The notes beneath the pieces were generated by a model that worked only from the letters and a program-made list of their open reading frames with translations, made no database searches and had not been told where the DNA came from. Of a stretch of DNA of 64,000 nt, positions 14,408-24,207 are shown piece after piece. Both the position numbers and the translations under genes were made by a program. The first letter of the stretch is position 1. Each line of letters opens with the position of its first letter. This DNA is from Phlyctochytrium arcticum (Eukaryota; Chytridiomycota; Chytridiomycetes; Chytridiales; Chytridiaceae): positions 186,001-250,000 of the forward strand of contig JAHLKI010000002.1 in the NCBI GenBank assembly GCA_025602905.1, written 5' to 3'.

Positions 14408-15943
14408 ATGTCAACTGATCAGTACTCAGAGACGGATGCAGATGACAACAGCAGCAGCAGCGACAGCATATCGACTCGTTCATCCTTGTCGGGTGATGAA
14501 ACACCGAACCATGCCGCGCCCTCAGGCGAGTTTCCGCTTGTAAGTAGTTGTAGCGCCCATTCTCGGCTTCACCTACAAGTACCTCTCTACATACTGATCT
14601 CTTTGTTCTCTCTCTATGTAGGCCGATCTCGGCGTCTCATTAGAGGTTTTTCGCAGGATTTTCGAAGCAAATTTACTGCGAAGTGGAGGTTTCATTCAGA
14701 TCTACCGGTTCTTATTGCAAGACCCACAAACCGACCACCAATCGCTTGCTATAAAGGGCGAAGACGAGCTTATACGTTTATTCCGAAGATCAATTTCTTT
14801 TTTGCGTCTACAGTACATCCATGAAAGAAATTCGCAGTCGAAGAATGCAAAAAGACTCAGTAAGGCTCTGGTAAGTGCAATCCCCTTTCTGCCTGTTAAA
14901 ACAATGACTATGTATCCCCAAATCGTTCTTGAGCTCTCAGGGCCAGTGCGAAGAGGGGGAAGTATGGCTTGAGTTCGCAGGACCAGTCAGAGACCATAGT
15001 CATTGGCCATCGTAGTTCCAAAATCGCAACCCCAAAGCGTTCTTGAGCTCTCAGGGCTAGTGCGAAGAGGGGGGCGTATGGCTTGAGTTCTCAGGACCAG
15101 TCAGAGAGCGGTTTTGAGCGGCACGTTGGACAGGCTTTGGACGATCCCAAAGAGCTCAATTATGTACTTACCCATTCCGGTCTTTGCTAGTACCGGCCAG
15201 ACAACCTAGCCGCATTCCACGCATATCTGAATCTCCGAGGGACTCAGATGGGCGTAGGATTGGAATTTGCGAAAGACTTTGTGGAGGCTGCGGCCAAAAA
15301 TAGAAAGAAACGAAAGGTCAGTCCGGAAGAACCTGAACGCGCTGACCAACGCCTGGGCAAAGAGCGGCGAGTATCCGATACTGTGGGTAAAACCAAGGGC
15401 GTACTGGGACTAGAAAACTTGCTGGCGGGTAAAGAAGAAGCAAATGAAAGTGATTGCATCATCAATGGTACAAACTTGTCACAATTGTTCCGTCATGTGG
15501 TCAGGGATATTTTATTGGACCAACAACAGCCGAAATCGTCCCGCGCCTTTGACGAGAAAGATCCGCTTACCGCTGTTGCGCTTAGTGGTGGCTTGCTGAT
15601 TTCGCGATGTTTACCACTCGCGTTTGAGCAACACATCAGCGTTGACGAGTGGGACCGTCTACACAGCGAAGTGGCTGGTTCGGACGATCTCTGGACCAAG
15701 ATCGCCGACATAGACCCTGGAATGCAAATGGAGAGGGTCACGCGAGACATTGAGATGTCGAAATTAGATGAAGATCGCGGGATCAACACTTTTCACGGCG
15801 TAGACTTGTCGACGGTAGTTAGTTGTTTAAGTACCAATATTTTTTCGGCAGTTGAAACGAAGCAAATCTCAGAGGGAATCGCTCGCCCTTTTATAGGCCT
15901 GGGGTCGGCGTCCCGGACTTACATTAGAAGGCACTGTCCCTAA
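14408..15943 (+). CDS. Hypothetical protein, multi-exon, unrecognised
   Basis: The start ATG at 14408 opens a Ser/Asp-rich N-terminus (MSTDQYSETDADDNSSS). A clear GT-AG intron follows near 14541-14623. Exon 2 (ADLGVSLEVFRRIFEANLL to RLSKAL) ends at a gtaagt donor at 14871. A third exon beginning near 15249 is open to 15943 and encodes a basic segment (KNRKKRKVSPEE, possible nuclear signal) followed by LSQLFRHVVRDILLDQQ. The second intron region contains a tandem repeat. No domain is recognised. Position next to transposons leaves open that it is a passenger gene. Confidence 0.5.
14917..15107 (+). repeat. Tandem duplication, two copies about 77 bp, offset 114 bp
   Basis: Copies at 14917-14993 and 15031-15107 share the sequence around cgttcttgagctctcaggg through gaccagtcagaga with only a few differences. 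They lie in the predicted second intron of the hypothetical gene. Confidence 0.9.
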
Positions 15944-16025
15944 CGGAAGGACCTCGACCGTCAGCAATTTGTCATAGCGACTCGGCGCTCCTGTAGCCAG
16001 ATGCTTTAGGGTTGCATATGATATA

Positions 16026-16113
16026 GAGAGCGCCTCGAATGCACGGTGCCGATCGCTAAAATGCGGGGTTCTCCCACTGGGACGCGCTATATCCTTTTTA
16101 GGACAACTTTTGT
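16026..16113 (+). repeat. MULE left terminal inverted repeat
   Basis: It reads gagagcgcctcgaatgcacg at the outer end and runs inward to about 16113. Reverse complement of the right end at 19262-19349. Confidence 0.93.
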
Positions 16114-16412
16114 CTTTGTGCTGCCAGATGTGCTCCCAGAGCCTCTAAACCACGGTTTCGGACCTAGTTCTTCATCTGGGCGTCGTACGTTTAACAACTT
16201 TTCCCCGTAACAATGTTTGTTTATGTTCATACACTTTTCACAATGTCCACAATTCGACAGATTTTTGCCAGACACACCCAACAACGATTATGATAACATT
16301 GAGAATGAAAAATTATGACAATAAATAGAACAGGTGGTCAAAGAGAAACAAGACAGCAACAAAAAAAGACAGATTGCCATAGCAACGAATGTTTATTACG
16401 GACGTCTACACT

Positions 16413-18727
16413 TCACGCACGCGTAGAACCACCATCGCGACCTCGTCCTCTGCGTCCTCCTCGACCTCGTCCAGTAGTCTTGGGCTTGGGAGCTGCCTTC
16501 CGAACCTTCCCACACTGCTTCAGAACATGGTCGTACTGGTGCTCGGTCGATCCGCACCCTGTGCACCGACGCTTCGTGGGAGGCTTTGTCAAGTCCAAAC
16601 CAAGACTAGACGCGTCCTCACCCGCCCCCATCTCCATATTCTCAACACTGGCGCACAGTGCACGCAAATCAGCCATAAGATCGTCCTCCCCACTCAAGTC
16701 AATCATCTCGTCCTCGTCTTCCGGGTCGGACTCCGGAATTGGCTGGTCTCCTGGCGCGCTCAGGTCGTCTTCGCCATCTTCAGCATCTCCAGCAAGACCA
16801 AGATCCTCGCCACTACTGTGAATGCGGGGTTCTTGCCACTGGTTTCGTGGTCTTCCATAATGCCTTGCTTTTGCTGCGGTTCTCTAGCGCCGGCAATGTC
16901 TGGAGCAATTGTGTTGTCTTGGGGTTCATCGACTAAGTACCATCGCGCGTCAAACTGCCGGTAGCTGAGCTGCTCCTTCTTCTCGAGGATACTCATGACT
17001 TCATGGCCGCACGGCACACCATAAACTTTGCGAATTGTGCACCGGCACTCCACATCACCATCGTCGATTGCTGCCGTCACGCTCTTCCAAGATTTCGATG
17101 TCAGGTTGATCGCAAATCTGGAAACAATTTGCTGAAGCGGCAAGAACATGACGTTGAAGGTGGTGACAATGCCGTTGATCTCGTTATTGTACCGAATCTC
17201 GGATTTCTTCTGCATGCTTGCTACCGTCAAGGATATCTTCTTGTACGTGTGGGCAAGAGTTCCGACGGAAGACTTCAGGTTTTGTTTGATCCGCCGATGT
17301 TGGCTCTCGACAATGGATGTCTCCGTATGTCTGCAGTGTTTGAGTTGGTTGGTAGAGAAGCCGGCGAAATGTTCCTTGAAAGGTAACTTGTTGGATGTGA
17401 TGTAGTTAATTGTTTCTGGGCTAACAAGTTTCGCAATCTCGCTCCAGGCTTGTTTGAAGAGGGCTTCTGTCGGCTGCTCCAACATATACTTCCAGTCCTT
17501 TTCGAATTTGGCCCATGTATATGCTTCCAAGTTATCATCAGACGCTGTCACAAAGTATTTGTGGCAGTTGGATTTGATGTTGAGAAGGATATGCCACCGG
17601 CAAAGGAGTCTCTTCGTCTGGGGCCAAACTCCTTTCAAGGCTCCTATCAACGCTTTTTCGTGGTCGGTTACTACAATGTCAGGTGCCCTGCCCAAAACTT
17701 GCGTCAACAACTGTAGGAACCAAACATAGTCGCCGCATTCTTCCTGCTCAACAATTCCAAATGCAATGGAGAATGTGTTGTTGGTAGCCGTGAATCCAAC
17801 AGCATGCATCATTGGCATCTTGTACTTGTTGGTTTGGTAAGTGGCATCAATAATTACCACATCCGCGTACTTCCTAACGTTTGGATTACCATCGGCTGAC
17901 CAAAACAAACGACGTACGGTACGGTCGGCGTTCAGTGTGAAGTCCGCCACCAAATGATTTTGTTTCATTCTCGTCAACAGCGCCTCCATCATCGTCATAG
18001 TTCCAAGCTCTTTTCTCTGCATTCGGGCGACAATGTTGGAGACATCCCGAGCAACGATCAGGATCGGTCTGTCCGGATTGTCATCAGCAAGCGACTGAAC
18101 TATTTCACCGGGACTACGGGCATCAGCGTACATATCAATAATCTTGGCGAGAATGACACCATCTGCAAGTTTTTGGGTGGCCCTTCTTGCTGCAGGCAGA
18201 CTGGCAAGCTCTGCGGTGTTCCTCTTTGGATGGTTGATGTGCTGGTCGTGCCCGTCGCCAAATTTCACAATCCTCCAAACTTCTCCAAGCAAGCTTAAAC
18301 GGACTCTGTAGGTGCAACCGACCTTCTTACTCTCCCGCTTTCTCTTCGAGTTTGGAATGTTTGCTGGAGGCGACCCACCCTGACAACAATGAAAGATCAC
18401 CATACGAACAATTTTCGGATTGCCCCAGTGTTCCTTTTTCTTCTCAGAAACAGCAAATCCCTCGGAAAGCGCGTACTGATGAACACCGTCAATCCCCTTT
18501 TCCATCGTGGCAAATTCAACATCCGGCGCAGCTTGAGGAAACCATGGAGCGTGGCGGGATGCGGCTTGCGCGATGATAGCATTTGCCAAAGCAGCTTGAG
18601 GGGCGGCCAGGCTACTGGGAAGAACGATTGCCTGTTCGGGGGTCAACCCGACCACAGTGGCAACCTCTGTTGGCGGTCTTGCGCTGGGGCGTGCGATAGC
18701 TGTGTCTGCAGAATTGGCGGCTTCCAT
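16413..18727 (-). CDS. MULE transposase with SWIM zinc finger, frameshifted near the C-terminus
   Basis: The main frame 18727-16760 encodes 655 aa. It has an N-terminal FAR1-like zinc-binding region (IFHCCQGG ... GCTYRVRLSL ... HINHPK), then a Mutator DDE domain with IIDATYQTNKYKMP, VVTDHEKALIGAL, CRWHILLNI and ESQHRRIKQNL, then a SWIM finger ECRCTIRKVYGVPCGHEV. The natural C-terminus lies in another frame at 16413-16800 and holds an acidic stretch and a zinc knuckle (CTGCGSTEHQ ... QCGK) with a Gly/Arg-rich tail. The two frames become continuous if a 26-bp insertion at 16815-16840 is left out. The catalytic core is intact, so activity without the tail cannot be excluded. Confidence 0.93.
16815..16840 (-). 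repeat. 26-bp TIR-like insertion breaking the transposase frame
   Basis: A 6-bp direct repeat (gccact) at 16809-16814 and 16835-16840 brackets the insertion, whose core aatgcggggttct matches 13 consecutive bases of the element's own TIR and is followed by a further ccactgg match. Leaving it out restores the frame HETSGEDLGLAGD. A 26-bp intron is not plausible. Confidence 0.75.
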
Positions 18728-19261
18728 TTCGGGTGTTGTGTTGTGTTGGTGTTGGACAGGTTCTTCGATTCAGAAGAATGGGGCGAACCTGAGTGGCAAT
18801 CGGACGGCCGGAGCGGAGTTTTGGTTGCCAAACAGCGCTGAGCCACATCTCGGACAAGGATTCGGACGTGGTATGATTTGGCAGATGCCTTTACTATTAA
18901 CCTTTCATTTTCAGAACAGCAAGCGTCGACATGTACCACTAGGCTAGTTCTTTGTTTACATTTCAACGGTTTTGCGTCACTATCTAGTTCGCCTTTTTTC
19001 AATACACTGCAATTCAGTTACTACAATGATTTCTTTTCGTTTTACAATGCGAGTGTTCACATTTGGTTCAGTCAGTACTCTGTTCACATGTGGTTTATGG
19101 GAAAGTGTGATCCGGATGCATAGCACACATTTGAGAGCGATTGCTAATGGAGTATAAACAAAAGTTGTTAAACGAAAAAGTTGCGATGGCCAAGGACAGT
19201 GCCGAAGCCGTGGTTCATCCGCACATGGGAGCACAAAAGGTCGCAATGCGAACACCAACGA

Positions 19262-19349
19262 AAAAGTTGTCCTAAAAAGGATATAGCGCGTCCCCCAGTG
19301 GGAGAACCCCGCATTTTAGCGATCGGCACCGTGCATTCGAGGCGCTCCC
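19262..19349 (-). repeat. MULE right terminal inverted repeat
   Basis: Inverse copy of 16026-16113. It carries two extra C residues in the run after gcgcgtcc and ends ggcgctccc at 19349. Confidence 0.93.
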
Positions 19350-19738
19350 ATGATATACCAAGTTGGACTGAAAGTTGTCGCAATGACGGTGCTTGAATTG
19401 CATCTTGAGTGGAACCATTCCGAAATATGACCCGGTAACATACAGAAGACGCTGGCATTGGTCTCAAATACTTTATACGATCTCTTCTCCTTATATTGCT
19501 TTAAACATGTTAGTTTATTTCACCATACGCACGCGTCCCATCAGATGCTGCAGATGCTGCAGACGTGCGACGAGTTTATCGATAACAAAAAGCCAGCTGG
19601 CATTCTGGCCGCCCGTAGGCGTTGGCTTATTGATACGGGGACCCGTGCTTGAAGCTCATTAAGTCCCAAAATGGCTATCAAACGCGCCTTTTATGGCCGT
19701 GGGCTGACCCAAAAAGGAAACATTACAGATCTTGAAGG

Positions 19739-20019
19739 GTCGAGCAAGCGAAGCTTGCCGATCGAGCGCAAAGCGCTCTCTGTGAAGTTGCAAGTAAAAA
19801 TGCTTTGCGCTCGATCGGCAAGCTTCGCTTGCTCGACCAGCAACGAACGAACATGTTGATGTAACAAGATGGAACTGGATGAAGTGAAGTGAAGCTGCGA
19901 ATGCCCGTAGGCGTCAAAAGAGGCGGGTCCGCTGCGCGGATTCCAGGCGAAGCCTGGTCAAGGTTGCGAACTTTGGAGAGAGCGCTTTGCGCTCGATCGG
20001 CAAGCTTCGCTTGCTCGAC
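19739..20019. repeat. Cluster of GAA/AAA-loop mini-hairpins and 36-43 bp inverted repeats
   Basis: A 43-bp unit at 19739-19781 recurs exactly inverted at 19977-20019, and its first 36 bp recur inverted at 19802-19837. The unit itself contains two tight hairpins with three-base loops (gcaagc-gaa-gcttgc and gagcgc-aaa-gcgctc). Further short hairpins lie nearby (ccaggc-gaa-gcctgg at 19944-19958, and tccgc-tgc-gcgga). A 25-bp direct repeat (aacatgttgatgtaacaaga and onward) occurs near 19851 and 20081. The layout recalls mobile double-hairpin or REP-like units. Confidence 0.9.
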
Positions 20020-20213
20020 GTGTGATCGATCACACTTCATCGATCACACAGCTTGTGTCTTTTGCCAAGACGTCGCTCAAACATGTTGATGTAACAAGAT
20101 GGAAGTTTCAAAGTTTCAAAAGTTTCAAAGTTTGAGGCTTCCCGTTGGCGTTCGGCCAAAGTTTGCAACGAGTTTATCGATAACAACGTTCGCAAAAAGG
20201 CAAGATTGGCAGC

Positions 20214-20930
20214 TTAGAGGTCTGGTAAGTCATCTTGAAGCCCAAAAGTGACGGTCAACGGACCATTCAATAAAAGCTCTTGTGATGTAACGGAGTCAAT
20301 CAGAAAGAAACTGATGTTGGTAAGCTGATCATTGACTGTTAAGAAATCGCTACTCGGGTTCTGCCACGAAATGACATCGCCAAACGCATCGGGAGTGATG
20401 ACGGCTAAGATGCTCTGGGTCTCGTCGGTGAAGTCGGTCAGAAACCGCGATCCCTCCACCCTGATGTTACTGCAAAGAAAGACCGGGTTGGACCCACTAA
20501 GGTTGACCACGTTCTTTAGGGTGTGAGTTTTACCATAGCCCGTTTCATACAGCCGACTCATACCAAGTAACATGTATGCTGATGTTCCGTGGTTTCCCTG
20601 CAAGAGTTTAAAGTCGCTCGTAGCTGAAATAGTTAAGCGCCGCGAGATTGGGTCATAAGTACACGTATAGGCCTGCGAGCCAGCTTGGGTCAAACATGTA
20701 GCGATGGCAGATGGAAAGTTGCCGACATTGTAGTTCCCAGAAGGGATCTTGGCTGCCTTGACCGTATCTGGGGCGGTTGCTTCAGCAAACAGGATAGTAT
20801 TGTTGCTAGAACTGATTAGATCCCAGTCTTGGAGAAACGATACCGATAGCAATTTGATCTGCTCAACGCGACGTGTACTAACAGGGTAAGACTTACGTTT
20901 CGACGAGCAGTAGATGAGTTCCTGGTACAT
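20214..20930 (-). CDS. Penton-like minor capsid protein of polinton-like virus type
   Basis: From ATG at 20930 this encodes about 238 aa. The N-terminal pattern, with a Ser-Ser-Lys-Arg turn followed by RRVEQIKLLSVSFLQDWD and then NNTILF, is typical of the single jelly-roll penton (minor capsid) proteins of polintons, virophages and PLVs. So is the middle block GNYNVGNFPSAIATCL ... YDPISRRLTISA ... MLLGMSR. The beta-rich C-terminal half ends in LTVTFGLQDDLPDL. The frame is open further upstream from a TTG, but ATG 20930 is the first methionine. It is divergent from the ATPase gene 66 bp away. The fold assignment is by pattern and should be checked with a structure search. Confidence 0.72.
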   Translation of the reverse strand: MYQELIYCSSKRKSYPVSTRRVEQIKLLSVSFLQDWDLISSSNNTILFAEATAPDTVKAAKIPSGNYNVGNFPSAIATCLTQAGSQAYTCTYDPISRRLTISATSDFKLLQGNHGTSAYMLLGMSRLYETGYGKTHTLKNVVNLSGSNPVFLCSNIRVEGSRFLTDFTDETQSILAVITPDAFGDVISWQNPSSDFLTVNDQLTNISFFLIDSVTSQELLLNGPLTVTFGLQDDLPDL

Positions 20931-20996
20931 TGTGGGGAACTTTTTCCCGTTGCTAAGACTATATATCTTTATCAAGAGAAAAAAGCATTCAAAGTA

Positions 20997-21698
20997 ATGT
21001 CCTATATTCCCAAGCCCATTTTCCCAAGGCGTACTGCCCCAAGGGATGCTCGCATTCCTGCAGACTTACAGGCACCTCCATTTAGCACCACCGTCATAGC
21101 GCCTAGAAAGAGCGGCAAATCAGCTCTCATATGCGGATTGATTGACGAAGTCTATGCGAAAGTGTTCTCCAAAGTCATCATCATGTCGAACACGGTTAGG
21201 TTCGATGCCTCGATGCAAGAACTAGCCAGAACGACTCGCCATAGGAACATATGGTGGACTGATGACGTAAGCAACCAAACGCTGGCAGCTATCGTCGAAG
21301 ACCAACAGAAGCATCTGAAACCGGTCTTGCTGTTCATCGATGACTCGGGTGATGGAGCAAGAAGCAAGGAGTTAAACAAAGAGCTCTCCTTGCTGTATAC
21401 AAGAGGGAGGCATTTTGCGCTCTCGTCTATTGTTGCCATCCAGTCGGTTACAGGTCAGTTGACTCAAAAAATGAAAAGCAACTCGTTGGAATGGGTAGTT
21501 TTCCGCTGTTCAAATGCAGATATGGAGCAGCTTGCCAAGACCCTTACCACGTCTTTTGCAACCGAGGCAGAAGTGCTAACTTACCTTAAGGCCGGTACAG
21601 AAGAACCTTACTCGTTTTGTTACGTGAGGTTGGATGCTTCCAGTAAACAACAAATGTACCGGTTCTGTAATAGCAAAGGGTTCCGGGATTTTTTCTAG
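20997..21698 (+). CDS. Genome-packaging ATPase (FtsK/HerA, A32-like)
   Basis: This 233-aa protein has Walker A APRKSGKSAL near residue 36, Walker B VLLFIDDSGD near residue 117, a Gly-Arg loop (YTRGRHFALS) and a polar sensor segment (IVAIQSVTGQ). Size and motif spacing match the packaging ATPases of polintons, PLVs and other viruses of the double jelly-roll lineage, which pump DNA into capsids. The stop codon is 12 bp before the integrase start, suggesting co-transcription. Confidence 0.88.
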   Translation: MSYIPKPIFPRRTAPRDARIPADLQAPPFSTTVIAPRKSGKSALICGLIDEVYAKVFSKVIIMSNTVRFDASMQELARTTRHRNIWWTDDVSNQTLAAIVEDQQKHLKPVLLFIDDSGDGARSKELNKELSLLYTRGRHFALSSIVAIQSVTGQLTQKMKSNSLEWVVFRCSNADMEQLAKTLTTSFATEAEVLTYLKAGTEEPYSFCYVRLDASSKQQMYRFCNSKGFRDFF

Positions 21699-21710
21699 GC
21701 TTACGGACAA

Positions 21711-23093
21711 ATGTCTGTTTCAGGGAATTCTAACGTCTGGCGATCTCTGACCCCTGAAGAGATTATACAGGCTAACGACGTGTATAAGACCTTCAAAACT
21801 GGACGAGATGCTTTGTGGGCTAAAATTCGTAGGGTCTATCCAGGCTTCAAGGGCTCGCAACGAGCCGTTCTTGCGGGGCTGAAGGAACAACCCGAATGGC
21901 AAGACCACGTCAAACCCCCGAAAAGACAGGAAACAGCACCTATTCAAGTGACGAAACCCGGACTAGCACAATGCGATCTGTTGTCGATGGATCAAGACGG
22001 GCCCTATGTAGCAATTCTCAGCGTCGTAGATGCGTTCACTAAAAAAGGTTGGACACGACCCCTTAAAGGAAAATCGGAGGTAATCGTTACTGCTGCAGCC
22101 CGTGAGATTCTAACCCAGTGCCGACGAGAAGGCAAGAAATGGACCGTCTGGACCTCAGACAATGGTGGAGAATTTCAGAGTCTCTTTAGAGGAATGCTGG
22201 CCGATTATGTTATCAAACTGTTCCATTCACCTCCTCATCAACCGACGGCCAATGCAATTGTCGAAAGACGGAACGGAACTATCCGTCGTCAATTATATGC
22301 CCTTATGCGCGCAGCAGGAAATAGTCGGTGGGTCGGAAATCTACCGACCGTTACTGACAATATAAACGAAACTCGGTCGTTCGCCACTGGTTTCAGTCCC
22401 AACACCTTGGAAGGTCGTTCGGCGACCCATCCTGATCAAGTCGCTGCAGCAGCTAAGATTAGAGACACTATCGCTCGACGATACAAGGTCAAGCAAGTTA
22501 CATCAGTTTTGCACATCGGCCAGAAGGTCCGGAAAAGGCGTGTCCGTGGTCGCCTCGATAAGCCCGGTCAACTAGGTTACTGGGACAAGGGTAGTCTTAG
22601 GGTTGTGCAGCGAATCAACTCGACATATAGCAATTTTCTCCCGACATATCGCCTCATCACCAGCAACGGACAGGCGGTACCTGGACGAGTGGCCAAGACT
22701 GAGCTTTTAGCAATCCCTCCTGTATTGACACGTGACCAGGTTAGGATTCAAAGATATCGTCGCAGTGCCCCCGTGCAAGATGTCGATGAAACAAACCCAG
22801 ATGTACCACCGGAAGTTCAACCAAATGAGCTGCTACAGCCTCATTTAGACTCCTCAGGAGAGGAGCCTACGATTCAAAGACGATCAATGCGGTTGCACAA
22901 CCAACAAAACGAACCTGAGGATCGATACTACGAGATCGATTTTTTAGTGGACAAACGGAAGCGGGGACGAACTGTTGAATACTTGGTTAGATATACTGGA
23001 TACGGACCTGAGTACGACCAGTGGCGACCTGCTAAAGAGCTAATTGGAGCTCCAGAATTGATAGCTAGCTATGATGAACAGCACAGGACGTGA
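21711..23093 (+). CDS. Retrovirus-type (rve) integrase with C-terminal chromodomain
   Basis: This 460-aa protein carries an rve core with D at LLSMDQDGPY, D at WTSDNGGEF and E at ANAIVERRNGT, a D-D-E triad with about 34 residues between the last two. An SH3-like region with basic residues (GQKVRKRRVRGR) follows. The C-terminus is a chromodomain (YYEIDFLVDKR ... YLVRYTGYGPEYDQWRPAKEL). Polinton integrases have the same order. The chromodomain may direct insertion to chromatin marks. No reverse transcriptase or LTR is present, which argues against a Ty3/gypsy origin of this locus. It overlaps no neighbour and faces the recombinase gene. Confidence 0.92.
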   Translation: MSVSGNSNVWRSLTPEEIIQANDVYKTFKTGRDALWAKIRRVYPGFKGSQRAVLAGLKEQPEWQDHVKPPKRQETAPIQVTKPGLAQCDLLSMDQDGPYVAILSVVDAFTKKGWTRPLKGKSEVIVTAAAREILTQCRREGKKWTVWTSDNGGEFQSLFRGMLADYVIKLFHSPPHQPTANAIVERRNGTIRRQLYALMRAAGNSRWVGNLPTVTDNINETRSFATGFSPNTLEGRSATHPDQVAAAAKIRDTIARRYKVKQVTSVLHIGQKVRKRRVRGRLDKPGQLGYWDKGSLRVVQRINSTYSNFLPTYRLITSNGQAVPGRVAKTELLAIPPVLTRDQVRIQRYRRSAPVQDVDETNPDVPPEVQPNELLQPHLDSSGEEPTIQRRSMRLHNQQNEPEDRYYEIDFLVDKRKRGRTVEYLVRYTGYGPEYDQWRPAKELIGAPELIASYDEQHRT

Positions 23094-23151
23094 CTCTAGC
23101 ATAAGATTCATCTTTGTTCATTTTAAAATACAAGTACATAAGTCAAAACTC

Positions 23152-24207
23152 TCATTCCGTCACATCTTGCGTATGGGAAGCGTCCTCAGTTTCTCCAGTT
23201 TCTTCACCGGTATCCTCATCAAGCTGGTCATCTTCAACGAGAGCTTCACGGAAGTACAATGAATGCTCATGTTGCGAATGGTGCATCGGGACTGGAATCG
23301 ATCGGCGTTCGAGAGGATCCGTAATATTTCTTTCCATCCACGTGATTTGCGACCGTCTCATATCAGATATGCCCACAGGCTTATCGAGTAACCGGTTCCA
23401 TACATCAGTAACCCGTTCAGTGAACGCTTTTTGGGACAGGGGTTGGCCTTCAAAATTGCATAATAAATGCCCCAATTCATCAGCTTTGTTGATTCTAGAC
23501 CATAGTCTTAGCACGTCGATAACTGGCTCTGGGAGTTGTTGAATGATCTGTGTACTGTTGTTCTTTCGCCTATTGAAAATAAGCCAGCAAGCGCCGGTAG
23601 CCCAAATATAACCATTTTCAGTTGTTGAATGAAAAGCGCGTTTGACCGTGACCCAAGCTGAACGGATATTGTAATAACGAACACACAACATCAATATCGT
23701 TACGGTGAGCAGTTGGTCGTAGAGTTTTCTATTGATGTTGGCAGAGTAGAATTGTTCTTTAAGTGACGCCCAGTAATCTTCGGCAGCAGTTTGGAGTTCG
23801 GGCCAAGGTACATTGATATCGCGACCTGCTTCTCGTTCGCTGGCCTGTCCGGCTTCACGAGCAGTCAGGTAGGATTGTTCGAGATCGTTGGCCTTAGCGT
23901 TGTAGCCCGCAACGATCTTAATCAATCTTGCAGGTGTGACCCCCAAGTCTGTGTGACCAGCCTTCTTGAGAAATGTGGCCAACCGCCCTATATATTTCCC
24001 CTGGGTTGACGACAATTTGCTGTTATAGTGCTTGGTCAGAGTTTTAAGGGTGACCGGCACGTCTGTCCATTTTGTAGCAAGTTTTTTCTCAAAAATCACT
24101 CGAAGGGTTCTGGTCACGTCAGACTTGTCTGTAAAGGGTTGCTGCGCTTTACTACAATCTCGGTTTAGAATTTCGACTATTGGAAGGGAAGCTAGGTCAA
24201 CAGGCAA
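23152..24207 (-). CDS. Tyrosine recombinase
   Basis: The frame gives about 351 aa. The N-terminal half is helical and the C-terminal half looks like a tyrosine recombinase, with candidate catalytic residues Arg in YYNIRSAW, Arg in ISDMRRSQ, His in PMHHSQHEH and Tyr in HSLYF. Enzymes of this type occur in polinton-like viruses and virophages. The listed start is a TTG; no ATG exists before the catalytic domain, so an upstream exon (an acceptor-like ttctcag lies near 24236) or lost start is likely. The tail is acidic. It is convergent with the integrase. Confidence 0.75.
   Translation of the reverse strand: MPVDLASLPIVEILNRDCSKAQQPFTDKSDVTRTLRVIFEKKLATKWTDVPVTLKTLTKHYNSKLSSTQGKYIGRLATFLKKAGHTDLGVTPARLIKIVAGYNAKANDLEQSYLTAREAGQASEREAGRDINVPWPELQTAAEDYWASLKEQFYSANINRKLYDQLLTVTILMLCVRYYNIRSAWVTVKRAFHSTTENGYIWATGACWLIFNRRKNNSTQIIQQLPEPVIDVLRLWSRINKADELGHLLCNFEGQPLSQKAFTERVTDVWNRLLDKPVGISDMRRSQITWMERNITDPLERRSIPVPMHHSQHEHSLYFREALVEDDQLDEDTGEETGETEDASHTQDVTE

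Larger units (their letters stand above)
16026..19349 (-). mobile_element. Complete Mutator-like DNA transposon (MULE), about 3.3 kb
   Basis: Terminal inverted repeats of about 86 bp bound the element and differ only by a 2-bp indel and the outermost bases. The flanks share atgatata (16018-16025 and 19350-19357), consistent with the 9-bp target duplication of Mutator elements with one mismatch. The single transposase gene runs on the minus strand. Near-identical ends imply recent movement, but the transposase is frameshifted close to its C-terminus. Confidence 0.93.

Noticed and set aside
16809..16843. A 24-26 bp intron in the MULE transposase
   Set aside because: Too short for the introns here, and the only GT-AG choice does not restore the frame.
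21711..23093. Ty3/gypsy chromovirus retrotransposon because of the rve-chromodomain integrase
   Set aside because: No reverse transcriptase, RNase H, protease, Gag or LTRs around it; neighbours are a packaging ATPase and a penton-like gene.
23152..24207. DIRS/Ngaro or Crypton element because of the tyrosine recombinase
   Set aside because: No reverse transcriptase for DIRS/Ngaro, and the close packing with virus-like genes fits a PLV-type element better than a lone Crypton.
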